From positions 1 to 5,709 of the forward strand of contig DAOVUE010000126.1 in assembly GCA_030632745.1 (NCBI GenBank): 5,709 nt of DNA, in the 5' to 3' direction. A program made the translations under genes and the position numbers. The stretch is from Pseudomonadota bacterium. GTDB lineage: Bacteria > Pseudomonadota > Gammaproteobacteria > GRL18. The notes below the pieces were generated by a model. That model had not been told where the DNA came from, made no database searches, and worked only from the letters and a program-made list of their open reading frames with translations. Positions 1 through 5,709 of this stretch are shown piece after piece (positions within the stretch are counted from its first letter, which is position 1; each line of letters opens with the position of its first letter).

Positions 1-60
1 CACATATCACTTTTACATCAATTGACATTGCTGTGCTGTGTGATAAAAATTTAAAAAATC
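1..60. other. Downstream flank of the operon, no secure feature
   Basis: These bases follow the ABC transporter stop. No GC-rich hairpin with a T-run is visible, so transcription may continue to the left. Three weak readings exist. On the minus strand an ATG at 28 opens nine codons (MSIDVKVIC) to the edge without a clear Shine-Dalgarno, possibly the next operon gene. On the plus strand a frame is open from base 1 to a TAA at 52-54, possibly the tail of a convergent gene. Also on the plus strand, TTGACA (22-27), a 16-bp spacer and TGATAAAAA resemble a promoter. None can be chosen from this window alone. Confidence 0.4.
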
Positions 61-2010
61 TCACTGCATCCCATACAACCTGAAGTATAGCTCATTGCTG
101 TTGACCAGGTCTTTATGGCTGCCGTCGGCAATAATCTGGCCATTATCTATCACCACAATTCTGTCTGCCTGTTTTACTGCACTGAGTCTATGGGCAATAA
201 TTAATGTGGTTTTATCTGCCAGATAGGATTTAAGCGATTGATGTAAATTATTCTCTGTTTCTGTATCCAGCGCAGAAGTGGCTTCATCAAGAATGATCAG
301 TTTGGGGTGGGTTAAGATCATACGGGCAATGGCCAGGCGTTGTCTTTGACCTCCTGACAAGCGAATGCCCTGACGTCCTACTATGGTTTCAAGCTGCTCA
401 GGCAGCTGCTTCACTGTTGCATCCAATTGCGCAATCTCCAGTGCCTGCCACAGTGTTTCATCACTGAGTTCATTGCCTAAACATAAATTTGCACGTACGC
501 TGTCATTAAATAGTACCGGATGCTGCAGAACAGCAGCGGTATTTTCCCGAACTGTTTCAAAGCCAACATCTTTAATGTTAATATCATCAAAATAAATTTC
601 ACCTGATTCAATGGGATATAAGCCCAGAAGAATTTGTATCAGGGTTGATTTTCCGCCTCCGCTGGAGCCTACTAATGCAACTTTTTCACCTTTATTAATG
701 GTCAGAGAAAGGTTGTTTAATATATAGTTTGATGCTGATTTGGTTGGTTCTTCTTCTTTATCCACAATAGAGCTTGTTAGAAGATCTTTCGCATCCAGTT
801 CATTATTTTTTTGCGGATATTTAAAGTAAATATTTTCAAGTCTGATAGCAATGGTTTGTTTGTTTTTAAAGGGATCATTATTACATACTATAATCGGCTC
901 TTGCTGCAGAGAAAAAATCTGGTTGAGCCTGCTAATTGAAGCTTTAGCACTGAAGTAGGAATATTGAATATTTAATATCTCCTGAACCGGGCCCATCATG
1001 TACCAGAGGTAGCCAAACACAGCAAACATTAAACCAATACTCAGATCAGATGTCATCACCATAATCATACTGACAGCCCGAAAGGCATCAAAGCCGAATA
1101 AAAAAATAACATGAGAAAGCTGTGCCGCAGCATCCGTTTTCCAGGAATAGTTTATAGAATGTTTTTTGACCTGGACAGCACTCTTAATAAGACGTTTAAT
1201 ATAATGTTCTTCCCGGTTAGCAGCACGTATCTGATGAATAGCATCCAGTGTTTCTACCAGGGCTTGCTGGAACAGGGCGATGGCATTATTTTCTTTAAGC
1301 TTTAATTTCTTTACTTTTTTCCCCAGACGGATGGTGGTATAAATCACCAGAGGATTAAAAAATAAAAGCACTAAAGCCAGTTCCCAGTTGATCCATAATA
1401 ATACAATAGCTGTACCAATAATGGATAATACGGCCACAATAAATTTACTGATGGTGGCACTGATAAACTGATCAACTACTTCAATATCCGTTACAAAGTG
1501 AGAAGCAAATCCGCCGCTGCCGATGGTTTCATATTCACTGATGGAAATTCTTTTTAAGTATTTAGCTAGCTTTTCTCGCATCTGCAAGGTGGTTGATTTA
1601 GCGATAATGGTAAAAATACGCATTTGCGAGACATTAAGGACAACCGAAAATAAGCGTAATACAACTGAGAATAACAAAGCTGTAATAATATAAACAGTTG
1701 CTGTTTGTAGATCGACAGGCAAAAAACCATTCATAAATGAGACTGCTGCTGCCGGTTTATCTAGTAATACTTCATCAACCATGAAGGGCAGAATCAGAGG
1801 AATTGGAACCGATAATAATGCCGCTGCAATAGCGAGAAGATTGGCAAAAATTAACTGCTTTTTATTATGTAATGCCGATCGGATAATTCGATTGAAGGAG
1901 AAACCTTTTTTTTCCGCACTATCGTTTGATACAGAAGTGTTTGACACAGAATTTAATGTGGGATCTGCTGTAGCTTCTTTTGATAAAGGTTTTGTAGAAA
2001 GTCTAGTCAA
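61..2010 (-). CDS. Type I ABC half-transporter (membrane domain fused to ATPase)
   Basis: A 649-residue exporter half-molecule, expected to dimerise in the inner membrane and use ATP to move a substrate outward. Residues 1-45 are a polar, Ser/Asn/Thr-rich cytosolic extension. About six hydrophobic segments follow, near 52-76, 103-126, 186-206, 208-227, 298-318 and 323-340. The ATPase domain starts near 385 and is complete: A-loop Tyr398, Walker A GSSGGGKS (448-455), Q-loop Gln496, signature LSGGQ (551-555), Walker B LIILDE (571-576), D-loop SALD (579-582) and H-loop His607. Roughly 28 extra residues (about 401-428) separate the A-loop strand from the next one, which is unusual. There is no C39 peptidase domain. 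The start is a TTG; the next in-frame ATG falls inside the first membrane helix, and AAGAGA sits 8 bases upstream of the TTG. It lies one codon after the lytic transglycosylase stop, in the same frame, so coupled translation is likely. The family is secure; the substrate (lipid, peptide or glycoconjugate) cannot be told. Confidence 0.93.
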   Translation of the reverse strand: MTRLSTKPLSKEATADPTLNSVSNTSVSNDSAEKKGFSFNRIIRSALHNKKQLIFANLLAIAAALLSVPIPLILPFMVDEVLLDKPAAAVSFMNGFLPVDLQTATVYIITALLFSVVLRLFSVVLNVSQMRIFTIIAKSTTLQMREKLAKYLKRISISEYETIGSGGFASHFVTDIEVVDQFISATISKFIVAVLSIIGTAIVLLWINWELALVLLFFNPLVIYTTIRLGKKVKKLKLKENNAIALFQQALVETLDAIHQIRAANREEHYIKRLIKSAVQVKKHSINYSWKTDAAAQLSHVIFLFGFDAFRAVSMIMVMTSDLSIGLMFAVFGYLWYMMGPVQEILNIQYSYFSAKASISRLNQIFSLQQEPIIVCNNDPFKNKQTIAIRLENIYFKYPQKNNELDAKDLLTSSIVDKEEEPTKSASNYILNNLSLTINKGEKVALVGSSGGGKSTLIQILLGLYPIESGEIYFDDINIKDVGFETVRENTAAVLQHPVLFNDSVRANLCLGNELSDETLWQALEIAQLDATVKQLPEQLETIVGRQGIRLSGGQRQRLAIARMILTHPKLIILDEATSALDTETENNLHQSLKSYLADKTTLIIAHRLSAVKQADRIVVIDNGQIIADGSHKDLVNSNELYFRLYGMQ

Positions 2011-2013
2011 TGC

Positions 2014-4167
2014 CTAAGTCTCTTGTGGATGTTTGAGGCTATATAATTCATATACAGCCTGTATTCTTTTTATATAAGTAACCGGTTCAATGCCCCGTAC
2101 ATAGCCGTAGCGGGATTTTTTATGGTGTTTTGGTTTTGATAATAATAAAAATGCTGTTTCAACGTTTCCAAACCAGCGATCCGGGTTTAATCCCTGTTGA
2201 CGAGCCAGTTTACGTGCATCCTGTAAATGACCCAAACCTGCATTATAGGCGGCTAATGTGAACCAGACTTGTACATCAGCGGGTAATTCTTCAGATAATT
2301 GATCATTGATCCATGCCATATATTTAAGTCCTGCTCTAATACCATTTTCTGGTTTAGATAAATGTGAAATACCGACTTCTTTAGCAGTTTTAGGCATAAC
2401 CTGCAGCAAGCCTTTTGCACCCGCCCATGATTTTGCTTTAGGATTAAAACGACTTTCTTTATTGATTTGAGCTGCAATCAGGCGCCAGTCAAAATTATAT
2501 TCTTTAGACAATGCCTTAATGAGATCATCATAGGGTGAAATCTGCTTTTCATGATTTTTACGTGTAGTTTCATTAAATAAATTTCGTGAGTTTTTAAAAT
2601 ATTTATTATAAGTTACATTATAAAACAAGCCCTTATATTGTTTTTTTATAAACTTATTTAACTCTTTCATTAGTTTTTTAGATTCTTTTCTGACTAACCA
2701 GCGATGCCCGTGTGTACCGGTAAGGGGTAGAGAAGGTTGAATATTATTTTGCCAGCTGCTCTCAATGTCGATAATATTAGAGTCTGCCAATGTTAAATCA
2801 TACGTTCCATTAAGGACCATAGCTATAATTTCTTCTGTTTCCATGTTTTCCGGGACAAGTTCAATTGAAAAATTGAATCCGAGTATTTTTAATTGACTCT
2901 GAAAGCTATTAAGAGTATTCCAGTAAGAGCTGCTTTTGCGTACAAAAAAAGTTCGCTGTTCCAGATCCTCAAATGACTTTATTGTTTCCTCACCTTTTCT
3001 CTGCACCACAATTTCCTTAACAAACAAATAAGGTTCACTAAATAGAATAGGAAGTTTTTTTCGTGCCAGTGTTTGAATTAATCCGGCAGAAATAACATCG
3101 CCATAACCGCTGTCAAGCCATTCAATCATTTGCTCGAAGTCATCGGCGACCAAAATTTCCAGGTTGACTTTTTGCTGTTTGGAAAATTCTTTAATCAGAT
3201 CATAGTCAAAACCCATCAATTGATTTTTCCAGAGAAAATAAGTTGAGGCATTATTACGTGTAATTAATCTTAACTGCTTACTTTTTTTAATCGTATCCAA
3301 ATCACCGAAACGAATTTCAGGTAAACGCTGACGTAATTTTTCTGTTTTGATGTACTGGTTGAGACGCTTCAATAATTGAGGATTATTTTTTCTAACTCCC
3401 CAGGCTATGGGACGTTCTTTGCTCAGATCAAATGCAACTTTAATGTCCTGTCGATATTCTGTTATCATGATTAAACTATTACTGTCTTCAACAACTGCAT
3501 CCAATTCACCTGATACGACTTTATTAAATCTTTCATCAGTAGTAATTCTCTGATTTAATTCAACAATATGAAGTGTTTCCTGTTCCTTTTTCTGTTTACT
3601 TTTTATGTCTGTGATAGTGTCCCAAAAAGAAGTATGCTTTCTAACACCAATTCTTATTGGTTTATTGAGGTTAGATAGTTTTTTAAGTGTCAGTTTCTTA
3701 TTAGATGACTTAGCAACAATAAGCTGTTCAATGGCATGAAATACAGGGAAAGTAAAATTAATCTTTTTCTTCCTGTTTTCTGTAATGGTCAGATTCGCTG
3801 CAATAACATCACCCAGGCCTTCTTCAAGTGCAGGTAATAAAGCCGAAAAGTCTCTTATTGGAATGAGCCATGGAGTCAGATTGTTTGCTTCACAGAAGTT
3901 AATAATAAACTTTAACTCATTGGTGTAGTTTATTGATTTTGTTCGTATATATTCATTGTATTGCGAGTTGTGCGGGGTGATGATGCGTAATGTTCTATTT
4001 TTTTTAATTCCCTCCCAGTCAGACCGGCTTATTTCCTTAATTATCGGCTGTTCAGCTTCAGCAGACTCTTTACTTTCATCGCTGCAGGATGCCAGAAAGA
4101 ATATCAGTAAGGTTGAAATAATAAAATAATGTAAAGGAAATCTTTGCATCTTTTTATTAGTGATCAT
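2014..4167 (-). CDS. mltF: MltF-like lytic transglycosylase lipoprotein with two tandem solute-binding domains
   Basis: Predicted peptidoglycan lytic transglycosylase that cleaves between MurNAc and GlcNAc, giving 1,6-anhydroMurNAc ends. It is 717 residues from the ATG chosen here. A basic, hydrophobic signal ends in lipobox LASC with Cys28; Ser follows Cys, so outer-membrane sorting is expected. Two SBP_bac_3-like domains follow (about 58-289 and 299-528), each keeping an Arg at the usual ligand-contact position (Arg132, Arg369). The SLT domain spans about 543-705, with probable catalytic Glu571 in NKESRF, then GLLQ (586-589) and AAYNAG (639-644). The C-terminal part resembles E. coli MltF closely (WRLIAA, DARKLA, YGYVRG). 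E. coli MltF has one binding domain and about 518 residues, so this protein carries an extra module. The ATG at 4167 overlaps the end of the methyltransferase gene. A TTG at 4197 would add ten residues ahead of the signal and is less likely. The catalytic assignment is strong; the ligand of the binding domains is unknown. Confidence 0.93.
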   Translation of the reverse strand: MITNKKMQRFPLHYFIISTLLIFFLASCSDESKESAEAEQPIIKEISRSDWEGIKKNRTLRIITPHNSQYNEYIRTKSINYTNELKFIINFCEANNLTPWLIPIRDFSALLPALEEGLGDVIAANLTITENRKKKINFTFPVFHAIEQLIVAKSSNKKLTLKKLSNLNKPIRIGVRKHTSFWDTITDIKSKQKKEQETLHIVELNQRITTDERFNKVVSGELDAVVEDSNSLIMITEYRQDIKVAFDLSKERPIAWGVRKNNPQLLKRLNQYIKTEKLRQRLPEIRFGDLDTIKKSKQLRLITRNNASTYFLWKNQLMGFDYDLIKEFSKQQKVNLEILVADDFEQMIEWLDSGYGDVISAGLIQTLARKKLPILFSEPYLFVKEIVVQRKGEETIKSFEDLEQRTFFVRKSSSYWNTLNSFQSQLKILGFNFSIELVPENMETEEIIAMVLNGTYDLTLADSNIIDIESSWQNNIQPSLPLTGTHGHRWLVRKESKKLMKELNKFIKKQYKGLFYNVTYNKYFKNSRNLFNETTRKNHEKQISPYDDLIKALSKEYNFDWRLIAAQINKESRFNPKAKSWAGAKGLLQVMPKTAKEVGISHLSKPENGIRAGLKYMAWINDQLSEELPADVQVWFTLAAYNAGLGHLQDARKLARQQGLNPDRWFGNVETAFLLLSKPKHHKKSRYGYVRGIEPVTYIKRIQAVYELYSLKHPQET
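2019..2024 (-). promoter_or_regulatory. Shine-Dalgarno supporting the TTG start of the ABC transporter
   Basis: AAGAGA on the minus strand lies inside the last codons of the lytic transglycosylase gene, eight bases before the TTG at 2010. There is no usable ATG before the first membrane helix, so this site decides the rare start. It favours fresh initiation or reinitiation by ribosomes finishing the upstream gene. Confidence 0.5.
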
Positions 4168-4771
4168 AGTGACTATTTTCTTTAACTGCCATAGCAACAG
4201 TATAGGTTTTTCCCTGTTTTATTTTTTTATAATTACCAAAAACCTCTTTAAAAGAGCGTTCAATATAGCGACGAATACCTGTAATGGTGACTACATAGAT
4301 TCGACCACCCGGTTCAAGATGTTTGAGTGCATCGATTAAAAACAGGCTTAACAGTTCATTACCAACCTTAGCCGGAATATTAGAAACAATTAAATCAAAG
4401 CGTCTTTTACCAATTTGATTTAAGCCGTTACTAAGAAAAGTTTCACAATTGGATAAATTATTCAGCTTTATATTTTTTTCAGTATATTCAATGGCAACAA
4501 AATCTTTATCAATTAAGGTTGTCCTGCCATCAGGAGCAGCCTTGGCCAAAGTCAGTCCAAGCGGACCGTAGCCGCAGCCTATATCAAGACAATTATCATC
4601 ATGCTTGACCTGAATATAATTCAGCAGCAGCTTAGAGCCTTCATCAATAGCCCTGGGTGAAAAAAGTCCCCAGGTGGTAGAAAACTGCATGGGAAAATGA
4701 TTAAGCTCCGCTTTAATCGTCATATCTCTGCGAAACTGCTCAATATCAGTAAAATAAGTATTCTTTTTCAT
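4157..4771 (-). CDS. Class I SAM-dependent methyltransferase, small (RsmC/YbxB-like) domain
   Basis: A 204-residue cytosolic protein with a Rossmann-type methyltransferase fold. Motif I is LDIGCGYGPLG (62-72), which binds S-adenosylmethionine. The acidic strand-2 residue is Asp88, or possibly Asp90. The segment GLFSPRAIDEGSKLLL (35-50) matches the GVFS..(R)xIDxG entry seen in the RsmC/YbxB small-domain group of RNA guanine-N2 methyltransferases. Where those enzymes carry NPP[FY/I], this one has NIPA (131-134) in DLIVSNIPAKVG, so the substrate may differ. It has no N-terminal RsmC duplicate domain. The ATG at 4771 is the only good upstream start, because an in-frame TGA lies four codons before it; no clear Shine-Dalgarno is seen. 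Met17 is a possible shorter start. It follows the hydrolase by 35 bp and overlaps the next gene by 11 bp. The fold is secure; whether the target is RNA, protein or a small molecule is not. Confidence 0.88.
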   Translation of the reverse strand: MKKNTYFTDIEQFRRDMTIKAELNHFPMQFSTTWGLFSPRAIDEGSKLLLNYIQVKHDDNCLDIGCGYGPLGLTLAKAAPDGRTTLIDKDFVAIEYTEKNIKLNNLSNCETFLSNGLNQIGKRRFDLIVSNIPAKVGNELLSLFLIDALKHLEPGGRIYVVTITGIRRYIERSFKEVFGNYKKIKQGKTYTVAMAVKENSHYDH

Positions 4772-4806
4772 AAAAAGGTTTTTTCAGGTATTGCATGGGG
4801 TCGGAT

Positions 4807-5637
4807 TTATGGCAGTAATCCCATAAGAATAATTCCATCAGTGTATCTTAAATTATGTGCACCCGGGGACATAATTAACTGTGATTGTGGACCAATAGCT
4901 GGAACTGTCGCCATATTCTGACTATAGGATGGAACATATAAATCACCCGTCAGTAGGGAATGATCGGCTCTTACAATAGATGTGTAGGCAATGGGTGGAT
5001 GAGCCTGTCTATTAAGCCAGTAAAGAAAATGGTTTTCCTTTTCCCTGCTTAATTGCTTATAAAGAACTTCAGAACGATTAATTTCACTTAAACCAACCAA
5101 TGGAGCCAATAAACCAATCGGACTATCAGAAGCTGTTTTGGCCATTTCGGCTATAGGGCTGCCATGATGTGGTGTGGCAATAGTAATAAGTTGAATAATT
5201 GGAATGAAGTCTTCGCTGCTGTTCCCGGATAGCCCGGAATAATTTCGAACTAAGCTCAGACGGGCAACAATACCTCCCGCTGAATGAGCAATTAAACGAA
5301 TTTTTTGCTGCGGGTAATTTTTAGCCATATCTTTAAGATAGCTGTCAAGCAGATCTGCTTGCACTTCCACCGGTGCCTGTGAGGGTAGATCCACTGTAAC
5401 AATATAATTACCTGTATTGGTGAGTTTATGGCCGGTATCACCAACATACCCTGCATAAGGGATATAATAACCGCTATCAATCCAGCCCTTGCTGGATAAG
5501 AGTGAAACGATGCCGCTGCCTCTCCAGGTATTGGCAGAACTGTAATAACCATGGATCAAAACGGCAATATCAGCCATTAATATGCCTGGAGAAAGTAATG
5601 TTATAAGTAATAATAATTTCATTAGCAGATATTTCAT
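4807..5637 (-). CDS. Secreted alpha/beta hydrolase (lipase/esterase, PGAP1-like)
   Basis: A 276-residue serine hydrolase with a probable Sec signal peptide: a Lys-containing start, a long Leu-rich core and possible cleavage after Ala22. The mature part begins at once with the first strand and oxyanion-hole motif IAVLIHGYYSS (His29-Gly30). The nucleophile elbow is AHSAGG (117-122) with Ser119, a variant of GHSxG. ATPHHGSPIA (154-163) is typical of bacterial lipases and PGAP1-like esterases. Asp232 (GDLYVPSYSQ) and His261 (GAHNLRY) are the likely rest of the triad. The enzyme probably hydrolyses an ester or lipid in the periplasm or outside the cell; the substrate is not evident. AAGAGG lies five bases before the ATG, which supports this start over Met6. 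It is the first gene of the presumed four-gene operon. The fold and triad are well supported, the exact family less so. Confidence 0.9.
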   Translation of the reverse strand: MKYLLMKLLLLITLLSPGILMADIAVLIHGYYSSANTWRGSGIVSLLSSKGWIDSGYYIPYAGYVGDTGHKLTNTGNYIVTVDLPSQAPVEVQADLLDSYLKDMAKNYPQQKIRLIAHSAGGIVARLSLVRNYSGLSGNSSEDFIPIIQLITIATPHHGSPIAEMAKTASDSPIGLLAPLVGLSEINRSEVLYKQLSREKENHFLYWLNRQAHPPIAYTSIVRADHSLLTGDLYVPSYSQNMATVPAIGPQSQLIMSPGAHNLRYTDGIILMGLLP

Positions 5638-5642
5638 ACGAA

Positions 5643-5648
5643 CCTCTT
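5643..5648 (-). promoter_or_regulatory. Shine-Dalgarno of the hydrolase gene
   Basis: AAGAGG on the minus strand, five bases before the ATG at 5637. It is the best ribosome-binding site in the window and fixes the hydrolase start at the first of its two nearby ATG codons. Confidence 0.7.
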
Positions 5649-5667
5649 AATATTAATTAACAGCTCT

Positions 5668-5676
5668 ATGATAACA
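5668..5676 (-). promoter_or_regulatory. Candidate extended -10 promoter for the operon
   Basis: On the minus strand this reads TGTTATCAT: the TGn extension followed by TATCAT, which matches TATAAT at five of six positions. It would start transcription near 5661, leaving a leader of about 24 bases that includes the Shine-Dalgarno. No good -35 lies 16-18 bp upstream; the nearest similar hexamer, TTGAGC (5696-5701), is 22 bp away. Extended -10 promoters can work without a strong -35. This is inference from motif match only. Confidence 0.35.
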
Positions 5677-5709
5677 CAACTCAAACAGCTGTTTGGCTCA
5701 ATTGATACG
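5668..5709 (+). CDS. Possible 5' end of a divergent gene, cut by the window edge
   Basis: An ATG at 5668 opens fourteen codons with no stop up to the last base, reading MITQLKQLFGSIDT. The composition looks like a normal protein N-terminus. No convincing Shine-Dalgarno precedes it, and only 30 bp separate it from the divergent hydrolase start, so its promoter would have to lie inside the hydrolase gene. A chance open frame of this length is quite possible. No family can be named from so few residues. Confidence 0.3.
   Translation, partial: MITQLKQLFGSIDT

Noticed and set aside
383..595. Plus-strand open frame opposite the ABC ATPase domain
   Set aside because: It lies wholly antisense to conserved ATPase motifs, is Ser/Cys-rich in composition and resembles no known protein.
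1781..2017. Plus-strand open frame opposite the N-terminus of the ABC transporter
   Set aside because: It is antisense to a supported gene and shows no domain or ribosome-binding site.
4168..4197. Longer lytic transglycosylase start at the TTG at 4197
   Set aside because: It adds ten residues before an already complete lipoprotein signal, has no good Shine-Dalgarno, and deepens the overlap with the methyltransferase gene from 11 to 41 bases.
4746..4796. Small 16-codon frame starting in the gap before the methyltransferase (MQYLKKPFYEKEYLFY) as a leader peptide
   Set aside because: It has no Shine-Dalgarno, no attenuator-like hairpins follow, and most of it overlaps the methyltransferase start in another frame.
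4772..4806. Terminator or promoter in the gap between hydrolase and methyltransferase
   Set aside because: The 35 bases hold no GC-rich hairpin and no convincing -35/-10 pair; co-transcription is simpler.
4697..4921. Plus-strand open frame across the hydrolase-methyltransferase gap
   Set aside because: It overlaps both supported genes in antisense and shows no recognisable domain.
5292..5552. Second minus-strand frame inside the hydrolase gene
   Set aside because: It is an out-of-frame shadow of a gene whose catalytic motifs are all in the other frame.
5682..5695. Perfect palindrome CAAACAGCTGTTTG as a rho-independent terminator
   Set aside because: There is no T-run on either side and no loop bases; it is kept only as a possible operator-like dyad.

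Overview
The window is an AT-rich stretch, probably chromosomal, from a Gram-negative bacterium, most likely a gammaproteobacterium. The main evidence is an MltF-type peptidoglycan lytic transglycosylase with a lipoprotein signal. Its C-terminal catalytic domain reads much like E. coli MltF. The other proteins fit a diderm envelope but do not identify a genus.

The layout is compact. Four complete genes all lie on the minus strand and are read from the right edge to the left: (1) a secreted or periplasmic alpha/beta hydrolase of lipase/esterase type (4807-5637); (2) after a 35-bp gap, a small-domain class I SAM-dependent methyltransferase (4157-4771); (3) overlapping its last 11 bases, a lipoprotein with two tandem solute-binding (SBP_bac_3-like) domains and a C-terminal lytic transglycosylase domain (2014-4167); (4) one codon beyond that stop, in the same frame, a type I ABC half-transporter (61-2010). 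No terminator is visible between them, so they look like one operon. A possible extended -10 promoter and a good Shine-Dalgarno sit just upstream of the hydrolase. The right edge may hold the first 14 codons of a divergent gene on the plus strand. The left 60 bases hold no secure gene and no clear terminator.

Three products act in or at the envelope: a secreted hydrolase, an outer-membrane peptidoglycan-cleaving lipoprotein and an inner-membrane exporter. The fourth is a cytosolic methyltransferase of unknown substrate. A shared role in envelope remodelling or export of an unknown compound is a reasonable inference from the arrangement, but the sequence does not prove it. The most distinctive features are the duplicated sensor-like module in the MltF-type protein, the single in-frame TAG separating it from a TTG-started ABC transporter, an insertion in the ABC nucleotide-binding domain, and a non-standard NIPA motif in the methyltransferase. 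I see no mobile element, CRISPR array, tRNA or rRNA.
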